Shown: positions 16,543 to 24,608 of the stretch, in pieces
Position numbering within the stretch: the stretch's first letter is position 1
Layout: each line of letters starts with the position of its first letter
Assembly (NCBI RefSeq): GCF_026965555.1
Contig: NZ_CP114040.1
Span: 6,882,001-6,946,000, forward strand
DNA: 64,000 bases
Direction of reading: 5' to 3'
Source of the DNA: Nannocystis punicea
GTDB taxonomy: Bacteria; Myxococcota_A; Polyangia; Nannocystales; Nannocystaceae
Translations under genes and position numbers: made by a program
The notes under the pieces: model-generated
Told to the model about the DNA's origin: nothing
The model's database searches: none
The model's input: only the letters and a program-made list of their open reading frames with translations

Positions 16543-17102
16543 GCGACCGCGATGCCCACCCCGCGCCCATCCTCCCGCCCGCGCTCGCCGGCCCTTCAGG
16601 ACATGTCTATAAAGACATGTCCAGAAGCGCCGGCCCCCGGCGCACCCGCGGGCCGCGGCGCGCCGCCTGCGACCGCCCGCGCCCGCGACCCCCGCTCCGG
16701 CGCACCGCCAAACGCACTTTCGGACATGTCCTTTACGCCATTCCCGGAAGCGCTGGCGCCCGGGCGCGACGCCGTCGCCGACGCCCGCGACCTCGCCCGG
16801 GGCGCGCCGTCGAGCGACATGTCCTCTTCGACATTCCCCGGAGCGCCGGCCCCGAGCTCCGCCCTCGCCTCCCCGTGCGCCGCCGCTCCCCGCACCGACG
16901 CCCGCGACCTCGCCTCCGGTACGCTTGCGAACGCACTTTCGGACATGTCCTTTGCGACATTCCACGAAGCGCCAGCCCCCGGTCCCATCCTCGCGCCCGA
17001 GTGCGCCGCTGGTAACCTCGATCGCGGCGTCCGGTTGCAGGTCCTTTCAGACATGTTCATCGCAACATGTCCCGAATCACCCCTCGCCCCGGAGCGACCG
17101 CG
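16543..17102. repeat. Array of five GACATGTC palindromic repeats between gmhB and hldE
   Basis: Five related elements, roughly every 75-125 bases, share the pattern TTTC-GGACATGTCC-TTTGCGACATTCC-GGAAGCGCC. The cores are at 16599-16622 (GGACATGTCT/AGACATGTCC, perfect 10-base arms, 4-base spacer), 16722-16731, 16816-16823, 16941-16950 and 17050-17071 (GACATGTT/AACATGTC). The sequence between them is Pro/Arg-coding-like filler rich in GCGCCG. A frame stays open across the block and would read a degenerate 'LSDMSFxTxPEAPAP' repeat, but this is explained by the repeat plus high G+C. It lies inside an operon, so the elements may process or attenuate the message. Confidence 0.75.
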
Positions 17103-18569
17103 ATGACCCACGTCCTGCTCCCCGTGCTCGACGCCTTCGCCGGCCTGCGGACCCTCGTGATTGGCGAGGCCATGCTCGACGCGTACCTCGACGGTCACAG
17201 CGAGCGGCTGTGCCGCGAGGCCCCGGTGCCCGTCGTCGACATCGACGCGCGCCGCGACGTCCCCGGGGGGGGCGCCAACACGGCCGTCAACGTGGCCGCC
17301 CTCGGCGCCCGGGTCACCTTGCTCTCGGTCGTCGGCGCCGACGACGACGCCGATCGCCTGGCCCGCTCCCTCGCCGCGCTCGGCGTCCCCGACGACGGCC
17401 TCGTGCGCGCCGGGTCGCGGCGCACCCTCGTCAAGCAGCGCGTCCTCGCCGGCGGCCAGATCCTCCTGCGCCTCGACGCCGGCAGCCGCGACGGCCTCGA
17501 CCCGGCCTGCGAGTCGCGCCTGCGCGAGCGCCTGCGGGCCGCCTGGCGCGAGGTCGACGCGGTCATCGTCTCCGACTACGGCTACGGCGTCCTGACCGAG
17601 GGCGTCCTCGACGAGATCGCCGCCCTGCAGGCCGCGCACGAGCGCGTCCTCGTCGCCGACGCCAAGGACCTGCGCCGGCTCGCGCGCGCCCGGCCCACCG
17701 CGGTCAAGCCCAACTACGCCGAGGCCGCGCGCCTGCTCGGCCTCACGGGCGGCCACGGCGACGGCCGCGTCGACCAGATCGCCGGCCACGAGGCCGAGCT
17801 GCTGCAGACCACCGGCGCGCGGGTGGCCGCGGTCACCCTCGACAGCGCCGGCGCCCTGGTCTTCGAGACAGGTCAGCCCGCCTACCGCACCTACGCCCGC
17901 CCCACCTCCGACGCCAACGCCACCGGCGCCGGCGACACCTTCGTCAGCGCCCTCGCCCTCGCCCTCGCCGCCGGCGCCCCGACCCACGCCTGCGCCGACC
18001 TGGCCCAGGGGGCCGCCACTCTGGTCGTCGCCCGCGACGGCACCACCGCCTGCACGGCCGCCGAGCTGCGGGCCCACCTCGCCTCGCAGGACAAGCTGCT
18101 GAGCGACGACGACCTCGCCGTCGTCGCCGACTGCCTGCACCGCGCCGGCAAGCGGCTGGTGTTCACCAACGGCTGCTTCGACATCCTCCACCGCGGCCAC
18201 ATCACCTGCCTCAGCCGCGCCAAGGCCCTCGGCGACGTCTTGATCGTCGGCCTCAACGCCGACGCCAGCGTCCGCCGGCTCAAGGGCGCCACCCGGCCGA
18301 TCAACCGCGCCGCCGATCGGGCCCAGGTCCTCGCCGCCCTGTCGTGCGTCGATCACATCGTCGAGTTCGCCGAGGACACCCCCGTGCGCCTCATCGAGCT
18401 CGCGCGACCCGACGTCTACGTCAAGGGCGGCGACTACAGCCTCGACAACCTGCCCGAGGCCCCGCTCGTCACCAGCCTCGGCGGCGAGGTGTGGTTCTTG
18501 CCGTACCTCGACGACTTCAGCACCACCGGGATCCTGGCCCGGATCGGCGCAGGAGGGGGCCACGGATGA
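17103..18569 (+). CDS. hldE: Bifunctional heptose 7-phosphate kinase / heptose 1-phosphate adenylyltransferase
   Basis: A 488-residue two-domain enzyme. Residues 1 to about 320 are a PfkB-type kinase with 'VPGGGANTAVNVAALGA' and the anion-hole/catalytic motif 'NATGAGDTFVSALALALA'. Residues about 345-488 are a cytidylyltransferase-fold domain with 'FTNGCFDILHRGHITCL' (HxGH) and 'DVYVKGGDYSLDNLPE'. It phosphorylates D,D-heptose 7-phosphate at C1 and, after GmhB, adenylylates the 1-phosphate. ATG at 17103 fits the kinase N-terminus; an upstream ATG at 17067 lies within the last palindromic repeat. The TGA overlaps the next ATG. Confidence 0.92.
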   Translation: MTHVLLPVLDAFAGLRTLVIGEAMLDAYLDGHSERLCREAPVPVVDIDARRDVPGGGANTAVNVAALGARVTLLSVVGADDDADRLARSLAALGVPDDGLVRAGSRRTLVKQRVLAGGQILLRLDAGSRDGLDPACESRLRERLRAAWREVDAVIVSDYGYGVLTEGVLDEIAALQAAHERVLVADAKDLRRLARARPTAVKPNYAEAARLLGLTGGHGDGRVDQIAGHEAELLQTTGARVAAVTLDSAGALVFETGQPAYRTYARPTSDANATGAGDTFVSALALALAAGAPTHACADLAQGAATLVVARDGTTACTAAELRAHLASQDKLLSDDDLAVVADCLHRAGKRLVFTNGCFDILHRGHITCLSRAKALGDVLIVGLNADASVRRLKGATRPINRAADRAQVLAALSCVDHIVEFAEDTPVRLIELARPDVYVKGGDYSLDNLPEAPLVTSLGGEVWFLPYLDDFSTTGILARIGAGGGHG

Positions 18570-19672
18570 GCTGGTCGTCGGCCCGCCGCGTCCTGTGCGT
18601 CCGCCTCGACACCCTCGGCGACGTGCTCATGACCACCCCGGCCCTGCGCGCGGTCAAGGAGGGTCACCCGCAGCGCCACCTCACCCTGCTCACCTCGCCC
18701 CCCGGCGCGGTCGTCGGCCGCCTCGTGCCCGAGGTCGACGACGTCTGGACCTACGACGCCCCGTGGCTCAAGGCCAGCGCCGCGCGCAGCGACGCCGCCC
18801 GCGATCGCGCCGTCGTCGACCGCCTCCGCGCCGGCCGCTTCGACGCCGCCGTCGTCTTCACCGTCTACAGCCAGAACCCCCTGCCCGCCGCGCTCCTGGC
18901 CTTCCTCGCCGACATCCCGCTGCGCCTGGCCCACTGCCGCGAGAACCCCTACCAGCTGCTCACCGACTGGGTGCGAGAGACCGAGCCCGAGCGCGGCGTC
19001 CGCCACGAGGTCACCCGCCAGCTCGACCTCGCCGCCGCCGTCGGCCTGCGCCCGTCGCATCAACGCCTGTCTCTCCGGCCATGTCCTGAAGACCACCTCG
19101 CCGCCGAGCACGAGCTCCGCCGCCTGCGCCTCGGTCGCCGCTGGGCCGTCGTCCACGCCGGCGCCTCCGCCAGCTCGCGCCGCTACCCGCCGGCCGCCTT
19201 CGCCGTGGTCGCCCGCAGCCTCGTGCGCGACCACGGCGTCGACCTCGTGTTCACCGGCACCGCCGACGAGGTCGCGCTGGTCGAGCAGATCCGCGGCGCC
19301 GCCGGCGTGGCCACCCACTCCCTCGCCGGTCGCCTGACGCTCGGCGCCCTCGCGGCCGTGATCGGCCGCGCCGGCCTGCTCATCAGCAACAACACCGGCC
19401 CCGCCCACGTCGCCGCCGCCATGGGCACCCCCGTCGTCGACCTCTACGCCCTCACCAACCCGCAGCACACCCCGTGGGCCGTCCCGGCGCGGGTCCTGAA
19501 CCACCCCGTCCCGTGCGCCCCCTGCTACCGATCGATCTGCCCCGAAGGCCATCACCTGTGCCTGCGCGGCGTCCCGCCCGCCGCCGTCGTCGCCGCCGCC
19601 CTCGAGCTGCTGCAGCCCGGCGCCCGCGAGAACGAGGCTGTAACCATCCCCTGCCCCCTCGCAATGTCGTGA
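18566..19672 (+). CDS. GT9 heptosyltransferase-like glycosyltransferase
   Basis: A 368-residue GT9 enzyme: 'VLCVRLDTLGDVLMTTPALR' at the N-terminus, 'AVVHAGASASSRRYPPAAFA' and 'LLISNNTGPAHVAAAMGTPV' in the donor half. A Cys-rich C-terminal segment, 'CAPCYRSICPEGHHLCL', is shared with the GT9 protein at 20323 and known in family members with 'C..C....C' tails. An AGGAGGGGG ribosome binding site precedes ATG 18566, which overlaps hldE's stop. Heptose transfer to LPS core is the likely role because the donor-making genes are immediately upstream. Confidence 0.88.
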   Translation: MSWSSARRVLCVRLDTLGDVLMTTPALRAVKEGHPQRHLTLLTSPPGAVVGRLVPEVDDVWTYDAPWLKASAARSDAARDRAVVDRLRAGRFDAAVVFTVYSQNPLPAALLAFLADIPLRLAHCRENPYQLLTDWVRETEPERGVRHEVTRQLDLAAAVGLRPSHQRLSLRPCPEDHLAAEHELRRLRLGRRWAVVHAGASASSRRYPPAAFAVVARSLVRDHGVDLVFTGTADEVALVEQIRGAAGVATHSLAGRLTLGALAAVIGRAGLLISNNTGPAHVAAAMGTPVVDLYALTNPQHTPWAVPARVLNHPVPCAPCYRSICPEGHHLCLRGVPPAAVVAAALELLQPGARENEAVTIPCPLAMS

Positions 19673-20322
19673 CCCCCGCGACCCACTCGCGCTCCCCGAC
19701 CTCTCCGACAATGTCATGACCAATTTTGCCCCTCGCCCTGCGTCGAGCCATCCCTCGCCCCCTCGCAGCGCTTCACCTCGCCTCCCCGCAATGTCATGAC
19801 GTCACGCCGGAGCCATCCTCGCCCCTCGCAGCGCTTCACCTCGCCTCCCCGCAATGTCATGACGTCACGCCGGAGCCATCCCTCGCCGCAGCGCTTCACC
19901 TCGCCTCCCCGCAATGTCATGACCTCTCGGCCGGAGCCATCAACGCCGCTCGCAGGCTTCACCTCGCCTCCTCGCCATTCATGGCCTCTCGGCCGGCGCC
20001 ATCCCTCGCCGCTCGCCGCGCTTCAGCTCGCCCCCCGCAAAGTCATGACATCTCGGCCGGAGCATCCCTCGCCGCTCGCCGCGCTTCAGCTCGCCCCTCG
20101 CAAAGTCATGACATCTCGGCGGGAGCATCCCTCGCCGCGCGCCGCGCTTCAGCTCGCCCCTCGCAAAGTCATGACATCTCGGCCGGAGCATCCCTCGCCG
20201 CGCGCAGGCTTCCCCTCGCCTCTTCGCAATTCATGACCTCGGCGCAGCCATTCAAGCTCGCAATGCCTCGTCCCTGCCCTCGCCATGTCGTGCCCCCTTG
20301 ACGCCTCCCCCGGAGCCCATCG
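19673..20322. repeat. Tandem array of 60-64 bp units containing GTCATGAC
   Basis: About eight degenerate units run from roughly 19735 to 20240. Measured at a shared TCATG, the steps are 63, 60, 62, 64, 63, 63 and 62 bases. Each unit reads CGC-AATGTCATGAC or CGCAAAGTCATGACATC, then CGGCCGGAG-CATC, CTCGCCGC and CGCTTCA-CTCGCC. It contains the perfect palindrome GTCATGAC. Copies of the same junction occur at the end of the upstream gene (CTCGCAATGTCGTGAC) and just before the downstream gene (CTCGCCATGTCGTGCC), so the array appears expanded from an intergenic junction. A plus-strand frame is open throughout (191 codons), but I do not support it as a gene. Confidence 0.8.
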
Positions 20323-21513
20323 ATGTCCCCTCGCAACGACCCGATCCCCGCGCCGCTCGCCCTCGATCCTCGCCCGCGGCTCGGCCGCGACTACTCGCGG
20401 GTACGCGGGACCGATCCCGCTGCGACCCGTGACCGCGGGCGCGCGCAGCGGCTCCCCGACTGGTCGGGGGTGCGGCGGATCCTCGTCGTCCGGCTCGACA
20501 ACCTCGGCGACGTCATCCTCACCGGCCCGACCCTGCGCGCCCTCAAGGCCCACCTGCCGCACGTCCACCTCACCCTGCTCGCCAGCCCCGGCGGCGCCCC
20601 GGCGGCCGCCCTGCTGCCGTGGGTCGACGACATCGAGCCGTGCCGCGCCCTGTGGCAGGACCTGGGCCGCCTCGCCTTCGATCCCGCGCGCGAGCGCGAC
20701 CTGATCGCCGCCCTGCGGCGCGGCGACCACGACCTCGCCCTGATCCTCACCAGCTTTCGCCAGACCCCGCACCCGGCCGCCCTCGCCTGCGCGCTCGCCG
20801 GGATCCCGGCGCGGATCGGCGAATCACGCGAGCGCGGGCGGGCCCTCACCGTCGCCCTCCCGCACGCCGACGACGCCCTCCACCAGTGCGAGCGCAACCT
20901 GCTGCTGATCGAGCGCCTCGGCGTGCCGGTGACCGATCGCCGGCTCGAGATCCGGCTGCCCCGCGCCGCCTGGAGCGCCGCCGACGCCCGCCTGGCCGCG
21001 CACCGCGTCACCGGCGACTACCTCGTGTGGAACCCGTTCGCCAGCTGCGCCGCGCGCACCTACGACCCGCTGCGCCACGCCCTCGCCGCCCGCGCCCTCG
21101 CCGAGTACGCCGACCTGCGCCTCCTCGTCTGCGGGGCCGCCCGCGACCGCCAACGCGTCGGCGAGCTCGCCGCGCTGCTCGGCCCGCGCGGCGTCGACCT
21201 GGTCGGAGAGACAGATCTGCCCGAGTTCGCCGCCCTCCTCGCCGGCGCCCGCCTCGTCCTCACCAACAACACCGCCGCCCTGCACCTCGCCGACGCCCTC
21301 GCCGTGCCCCAGCTCGTCACCTACGCCGGCACCGACCGCGACAGCCAGTGGCGCCCCCGCACCTCCCCGCACCGCCTCCTGCGCCGCCCGACCGCCTGCA
21401 CCCCCTGCTACCGCTTCGCCTGCCCGACCGAGCACGAGTGCCTGGCCCTGGCCCCCGCCGAGGTTTTGGCCGCCGGCCTGTCCCTGCTGGCCGAGACCTC
21501 CGTGCGCGCCTGA
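20323..21513 (+). CDS. GT9 heptosyltransferase-like glycosyltransferase
   Basis: A 396-residue GT9 enzyme with a ~50-residue Arg/Pro-rich N-terminal extension, then 'ILVVRLDNLGDVILTGPTLR'. The donor half has 'ARLVLTNNTAALHLADALAV' and the C-terminal Cys cluster 'CTPCYRFACPTEHECLALAP' seen also in the GT9 protein at 18566. It is probably the last gene of the LPS-core cluster. The ATG at 20323 is part of a repeat-derived sequence (ATGTCCCCTCGC), so a later start nearer residue 40 is conceivable. Confidence 0.85.
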   Translation: MSPRNDPIPAPLALDPRPRLGRDYSRVRGTDPAATRDRGRAQRLPDWSGVRRILVVRLDNLGDVILTGPTLRALKAHLPHVHLTLLASPGGAPAAALLPWVDDIEPCRALWQDLGRLAFDPARERDLIAALRRGDHDLALILTSFRQTPHPAALACALAGIPARIGESRERGRALTVALPHADDALHQCERNLLLIERLGVPVTDRRLEIRLPRAAWSAADARLAAHRVTGDYLVWNPFASCAARTYDPLRHALAARALAEYADLRLLVCGAARDRQRVGELAALLGPRGVDLVGETDLPEFAALLAGARLVLTNNTAALHLADALAVPQLVTYAGTDRDSQWRPRTSPHRLLRRPTACTPCYRFACPTEHECLALAPAEVLAAGLSLLAETSVRA

Positions 21514-21618
21514 AACCCCGCGATGTCCGCCCGCACGCCCCGCTCCTCCGTACCGGCGAACTCGATCACCGCCCCCTTGATCTGCGAGCGAGCAGCCCGC
21601 GCCCATCCCCGATCGGTC
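21514..21618. other. Short spacer after the GT9 gene
   Basis: There is no recognisable gene or hairpin terminator right after the stop. The sequence leads directly into the ~100-base repeat block. Confidence 0.4.
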
Positions 21619-22090
21619 AGATGATTCCGCCGGGCCGTCGGCATGACCTGCGAGCATTCAGGCCGAGCCGCACGGATGCTTTTATCGGCTGAGTCTGATG
21701 ATTCCGCCGACAGTCGGTCCTCGCCGGGACGACTACGAGCATTCAGGCCGAGCCGCGACAGCAGCCCGAGCAGGATGCACAGATGCTTTTTATCGGCTGA
21801 TTCCGCCGGCAGTCGGCCCCTCGCCGGAGCGACTGCGAGGTTTCAGGCCGAGCCGCGACAGCAGCCCGAGCAGGCTGCACGGGTGCTTTTTATCGGCTGA
21901 GTCTGACGACGGCAGCCGACCCCTCGTCGGAGCGACTGCGAGGTTTCAGGCCGAGCCGCGACAGCAGCCCGAGCAGGATGCACGGGTGCTCTTCATCGGC
22001 TGAGTCTGATGATTCCGCCGGCAGTCGGCCCTCGCCGGGGACGACCGCGAGCCTTCAGGCCGCGACGATAGCCCAAGCAGGATGCGTAGG
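21619..22090. repeat. Tandem array of 85-109 bp units, each with a conserved hairpin
   Basis: Units begin at 21652, 21737, 21837, 21940 and 22049 (the last partial), with a partial lead-in at 21619. Each reads GAG-(C/G)-(A/T)TTCAGGCCGAGCCGCG, then ACAGCAGCCCGAGCAGGATG, CACGGGTGCTTTTTATCGGC, TGAGTCTGATGATTCCGCCG and a hairpin. In the second unit the hairpin is TCGGC-CCCTC-GCCGG; in the third it is CCGAC-CCCTC-GTCGG, so paired bases changed together (G-C to A-T and T-G to C-G). That suggests selection on an RNA or cruciform structure. The TGA in TATCGGCTGA closes most reading frames at the same spot, so I see no protein repeat. Confidence 0.8.
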
Positions 22091-22512
22091 CGGCCGCGAC
22101 GGCCTCATCGCTTTCGCGGGCGGCTCCGACCTCGGCTGCAGCCGAGCCGTCTGTCGCGGACGCGGACGCGAGCGCGAGCGTCGCCGACGCGAAGCCCGCC
22201 AGGACGAGCCCGATTGTGCCAGCGAGACAGGCGCGCCCGCTCGTCGGGCATTGCTGCGCCCGCTCGCCCGCCGTCCCGCGCGCGGCCACTCCGGCCGAGC
22301 CCGGCGTGGCGAGAGATGCTCGCCTTCTCGTCGCCGGTGCCCACAGTCCGATACGCGCGGGTTGTGCGCGATGGCCTCGCTCTCGTCTGTGAGCGCAAAC
22401 GGGAACCCGAGCGGAGCGGCCCTCACGACCGCTTTCGCCGCGTCTCCGGCGATTAGGCGGAACTGCGGCGCACGCAACTGCCAATACGATCACACTCGGG
22501 AGGGATGCTCGC
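22091..22512. other. Intergenic sequence without a supported gene
   Basis: Only overlapping Arg/Ala-rich frames are visible on both strands, with no recognisable motif. It separates the hairpin array from the small acidic ORF and probably holds that ORF's promoter. Confidence 0.4.
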
Positions 22513-22677
22513 ATGAATCACGAACGAGTTCAAGCCCCATCGGCCCCGCTCTGGGGGAACCTCAGCGACGAGGAGTTTCTCCTCGAAGCCGAAGCCAGCC
22601 TCGAAGCGCTGTGCGAGAACATCGAGGAGCTGTCCGCCGACGACCTCGAGACGATGCCGGAAGACCTCGACAGCTGA
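22513..22677 (+). CDS. Small acidic protein (54 residues), unknown
   Basis: ATG 22513 follows GGGAGGGATG about 10 bases upstream, a reasonable ribosome binding site. The product starts MNHERVQAPSAPLWGNLSDE and ends with 'IEELSADDLETMPEDLDS'. It has about 18 Asp/Glu residues against few basic ones, one Cys and one Trp. The segment 'LSDEEFLLEAEASLEAL' is likely helical and recalls RiPP leader peptides, but there is no core-like tail and no modification enzyme nearby. Codons turn strongly G/C-ending from the middle onward, which supports coding. It is the first gene after the hairpin array, with a 420-base spacer. Confidence 0.5.
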   Translation: MNHERVQAPSAPLWGNLSDEEFLLEAEASLEALCENIEELSADDLETMPEDLDS

Positions 22678-23360
22678 GCCCGTCGACCCTGGACGCTCTT
22701 CACCCCGCCGCGCTCCGATCGGTCCCCGCAACGGTGCCTTCACGCGCCACCCCTGCGCGCTTCACCACCGCCGATCGCAAGCGTTTTGCAACAAAGCCCG
22801 GTCATCGCGGGTCCACGCCAGCTCGTCGCACGAGCGGCTCGCCTGCCACAGCCGACCCCAAGCGCTCGCCGAGCTCCTCGCTGTCGGTCTGTCCCGGCTC
22901 GCCGAGACCTCCGTACGCGCATGGCCATGGCTCCGATCATTCGTCCCCCAATGTCCGGCGACGAGTCCGAGGTCGCGCATTCGCCAATGCGACGTCTCGC
23001 CGTCGCGCCGCGGCGAATGTCCACAGCGCGACGCGGCCGCGATTGCACTGGCGGCCTCGCGCGGACTCGCCACGTCCATCATCCATGCGGTGTCGTGGCC
23101 GCCCACGGCGCGCGCACCGCCGCGGTGAAACACGTTCTCGGGCGCTGGAACCTGTCTTACGAGCGAGAGCGCGGCCGCCATGAATAGCGATTCGCCTGTC
23201 GGAACCGCGCCCACGGAGCCTCACCGGTTGCCGACCGCCGACTCGGACGAATCGCTCACAAACAGAGACCCTGTCCGTCAATCGTCGTTGCCTCTACAAT
23301 CGCCGCCGGTGGACGACGGGCAGCTCGCGCCCGCGACCCCCATGAACGACGGAGGCAGCG
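22678..23360. other. Intergenic region, no gene supported
   Basis: Both strands carry short Arg/Ser-rich frames typical of G+C-rich non-coding DNA. The sequence is slightly less G+C-rich than coding parts around it. A GGAGG ribosome binding site for the next gene lies just before 23361. I see no tRNA fold or repeat. Confidence 0.4.
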
Positions 23361-24467
23361 ATGGCGACGGACACGGTCTCGGGCTTCGAATTGTTGCAGG
23401 ACGCGCCGCTCGTCGCGCTCCAGGTCGACTCCGGGGGCACGATCCTCGCCTGGAACGCCGCCGCCGAGGCCGCCTTCGGCGTGACCAGCGACGAGGCCGT
23501 CGGCCGCCCGATCGGCGCAGTCGTCCCGGTCCCCGGCGGTGACGACGCCTGGCAGGCGCTGCTCGCCGAGGGCCGCGACGCCCGGCGCGTGTGGGCGACG
23601 CGCTGGGAGGGCCGGCCGGTCGTCACCTGCGAGTGGAGCCTGCGCCCGCTGAGCGGCGGCGGCGCCGTGTTCTACGGCCGGCCCGCCGCGTTGACGGTCG
23701 ACACGCAGCCGCAGATCCGCGACGTCCTGCTGCGGGCGCTGCTCGACAACGTCGAGATCATCGCCTGGGTCGCCGACATGTCGGGCACCTGCCTGCTGAT
23801 GGACGGCATCGGCATGGCACGGACCGGCATGACCTCCGACATGCTGCTCGGCCAGGACCTCCTCGCCGGCTTCGGCGACAAGTACCCCCTGGTCCGCGAG
23901 GCCCTCCAGGGCACCGCGGTCCGCTACCTCACCCAGGAGGGCGAGGGCTCCTACGACAACTGGGTGATCCCGGTCCGCGACGGCCAGGGCCGGCAGATCG
24001 CCGTCGCCGGCGTCGCCCTCGACATCACCGAGTCCAGGCGCCGCGAGGAGGAGCTGCAGGCCAAGCTCGACCTCATCGAGCGCCAGCAGCAGGCCCTGCG
24101 CGAGATGTCGACGCCGATCATCGAGGTCTGGGACCGCGTGATCTGCCTGCCGATCGTCGGCCTCGTCGACACCGCCCGCGCCTCCGACATCATGGACAAC
24201 CTCCTCCAGGCGATCACCCGGGCGCGCGCCCGCTTCGCCATCCTCGACCTGACCGGCGTCGACGTCGTCGACACCAGCACCGCCAGCCACCTCCTCTCCC
24301 TGATCCGCGCGGTGCGCCTGCTCGGCGCCGAGGGCGTGCTCACCGGCCTCCATCCCAACATCGCCCAGACCGTCGTCACCCTCGGCGTCGACCTCACCGC
24401 GCTGCACGTCCGCGCCACCCTGCGCGACGCCCTCAAGGTCGTCCTCGCCCAGCTCGACCGCCGCTGA
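23361..24467 (+). CDS. PAS-STAS regulator, RsbR-like
   Basis: A 368-residue soluble protein. A PAS domain spans about residues 8-110 ('DSGGTILAWNAAAEAAFG'), and a second PAS-like domain about 125-225 ends in the PAC-type 'IAVAGVALDITESRRREEEL'. A coiled coil ('LIERQQQALREMS') leads into a STAS domain beginning 'STPIIEVWDRVICLPIVGLV'. STAS core is 'RFAILDLTGVDVVDTSTASH', in which the Thr/Ser after 'VD' are the sites phosphorylated in RsbR/RsbS-type stressosome proteins. It probably senses a ligand or redox state. RsbS, RsbT and a phosphatase are not adjacent. Confidence 0.85.
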   Translation: MATDTVSGFELLQDAPLVALQVDSGGTILAWNAAAEAAFGVTSDEAVGRPIGAVVPVPGGDDAWQALLAEGRDARRVWATRWEGRPVVTCEWSLRPLSGGGAVFYGRPAALTVDTQPQIRDVLLRALLDNVEIIAWVADMSGTCLLMDGIGMARTGMTSDMLLGQDLLAGFGDKYPLVREALQGTAVRYLTQEGEGSYDNWVIPVRDGQGRQIAVAGVALDITESRRREEELQAKLDLIERQQQALREMSTPIIEVWDRVICLPIVGLVDTARASDIMDNLLQAITRARARFAILDLTGVDVVDTSTASHLLSLIRAVRLLGAEGVLTGLHPNIAQTVVTLGVDLTALHVRATLRDALKVVLAQLDRR

Positions 24468-24608
24468 GCCCAGCCACCACGCCCCTGTAGCTTCTGTAGC
24501 GAACGGGCCGGAGCGACCGGCGAGGGCCCGGCCCTCCTCCGGGGCAGCACGAGCTCGACCCACTGCAGCACCAGGCCGGCCGACAGCCCCGCCGCATCCT
24601 GCGGCATC

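Noticed and set aside
16552..17106. 184-codon frame through the GACATGTC array reading 'LSDMS..' repeats
   Set aside because: The peptide repeat is a direct reading of the palindromes; the filler is Pro/Arg/Ala-rich with no motif or ribosome binding site.
19726..20301. 191-codon plus-strand open frame through the 60-64 bp array
   Set aside because: It mirrors the DNA repeat, unit length is not a constant multiple of three, there is no ribosome binding site, and the opposite strand is also largely open. High G+C explains it.
19735..22090. CRISPR array
   Set aside because: Repeats are 60-64 or 85-109 bases, adjacent without unique spacers, and degenerate; no cas gene is in the window.
22513..22677. 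RiPP precursor peptide
   Set aside because: No leader/core boundary, no Cys/Ser/Thr-rich core and no modifying enzyme nearby; kept only as an unknown small protein.
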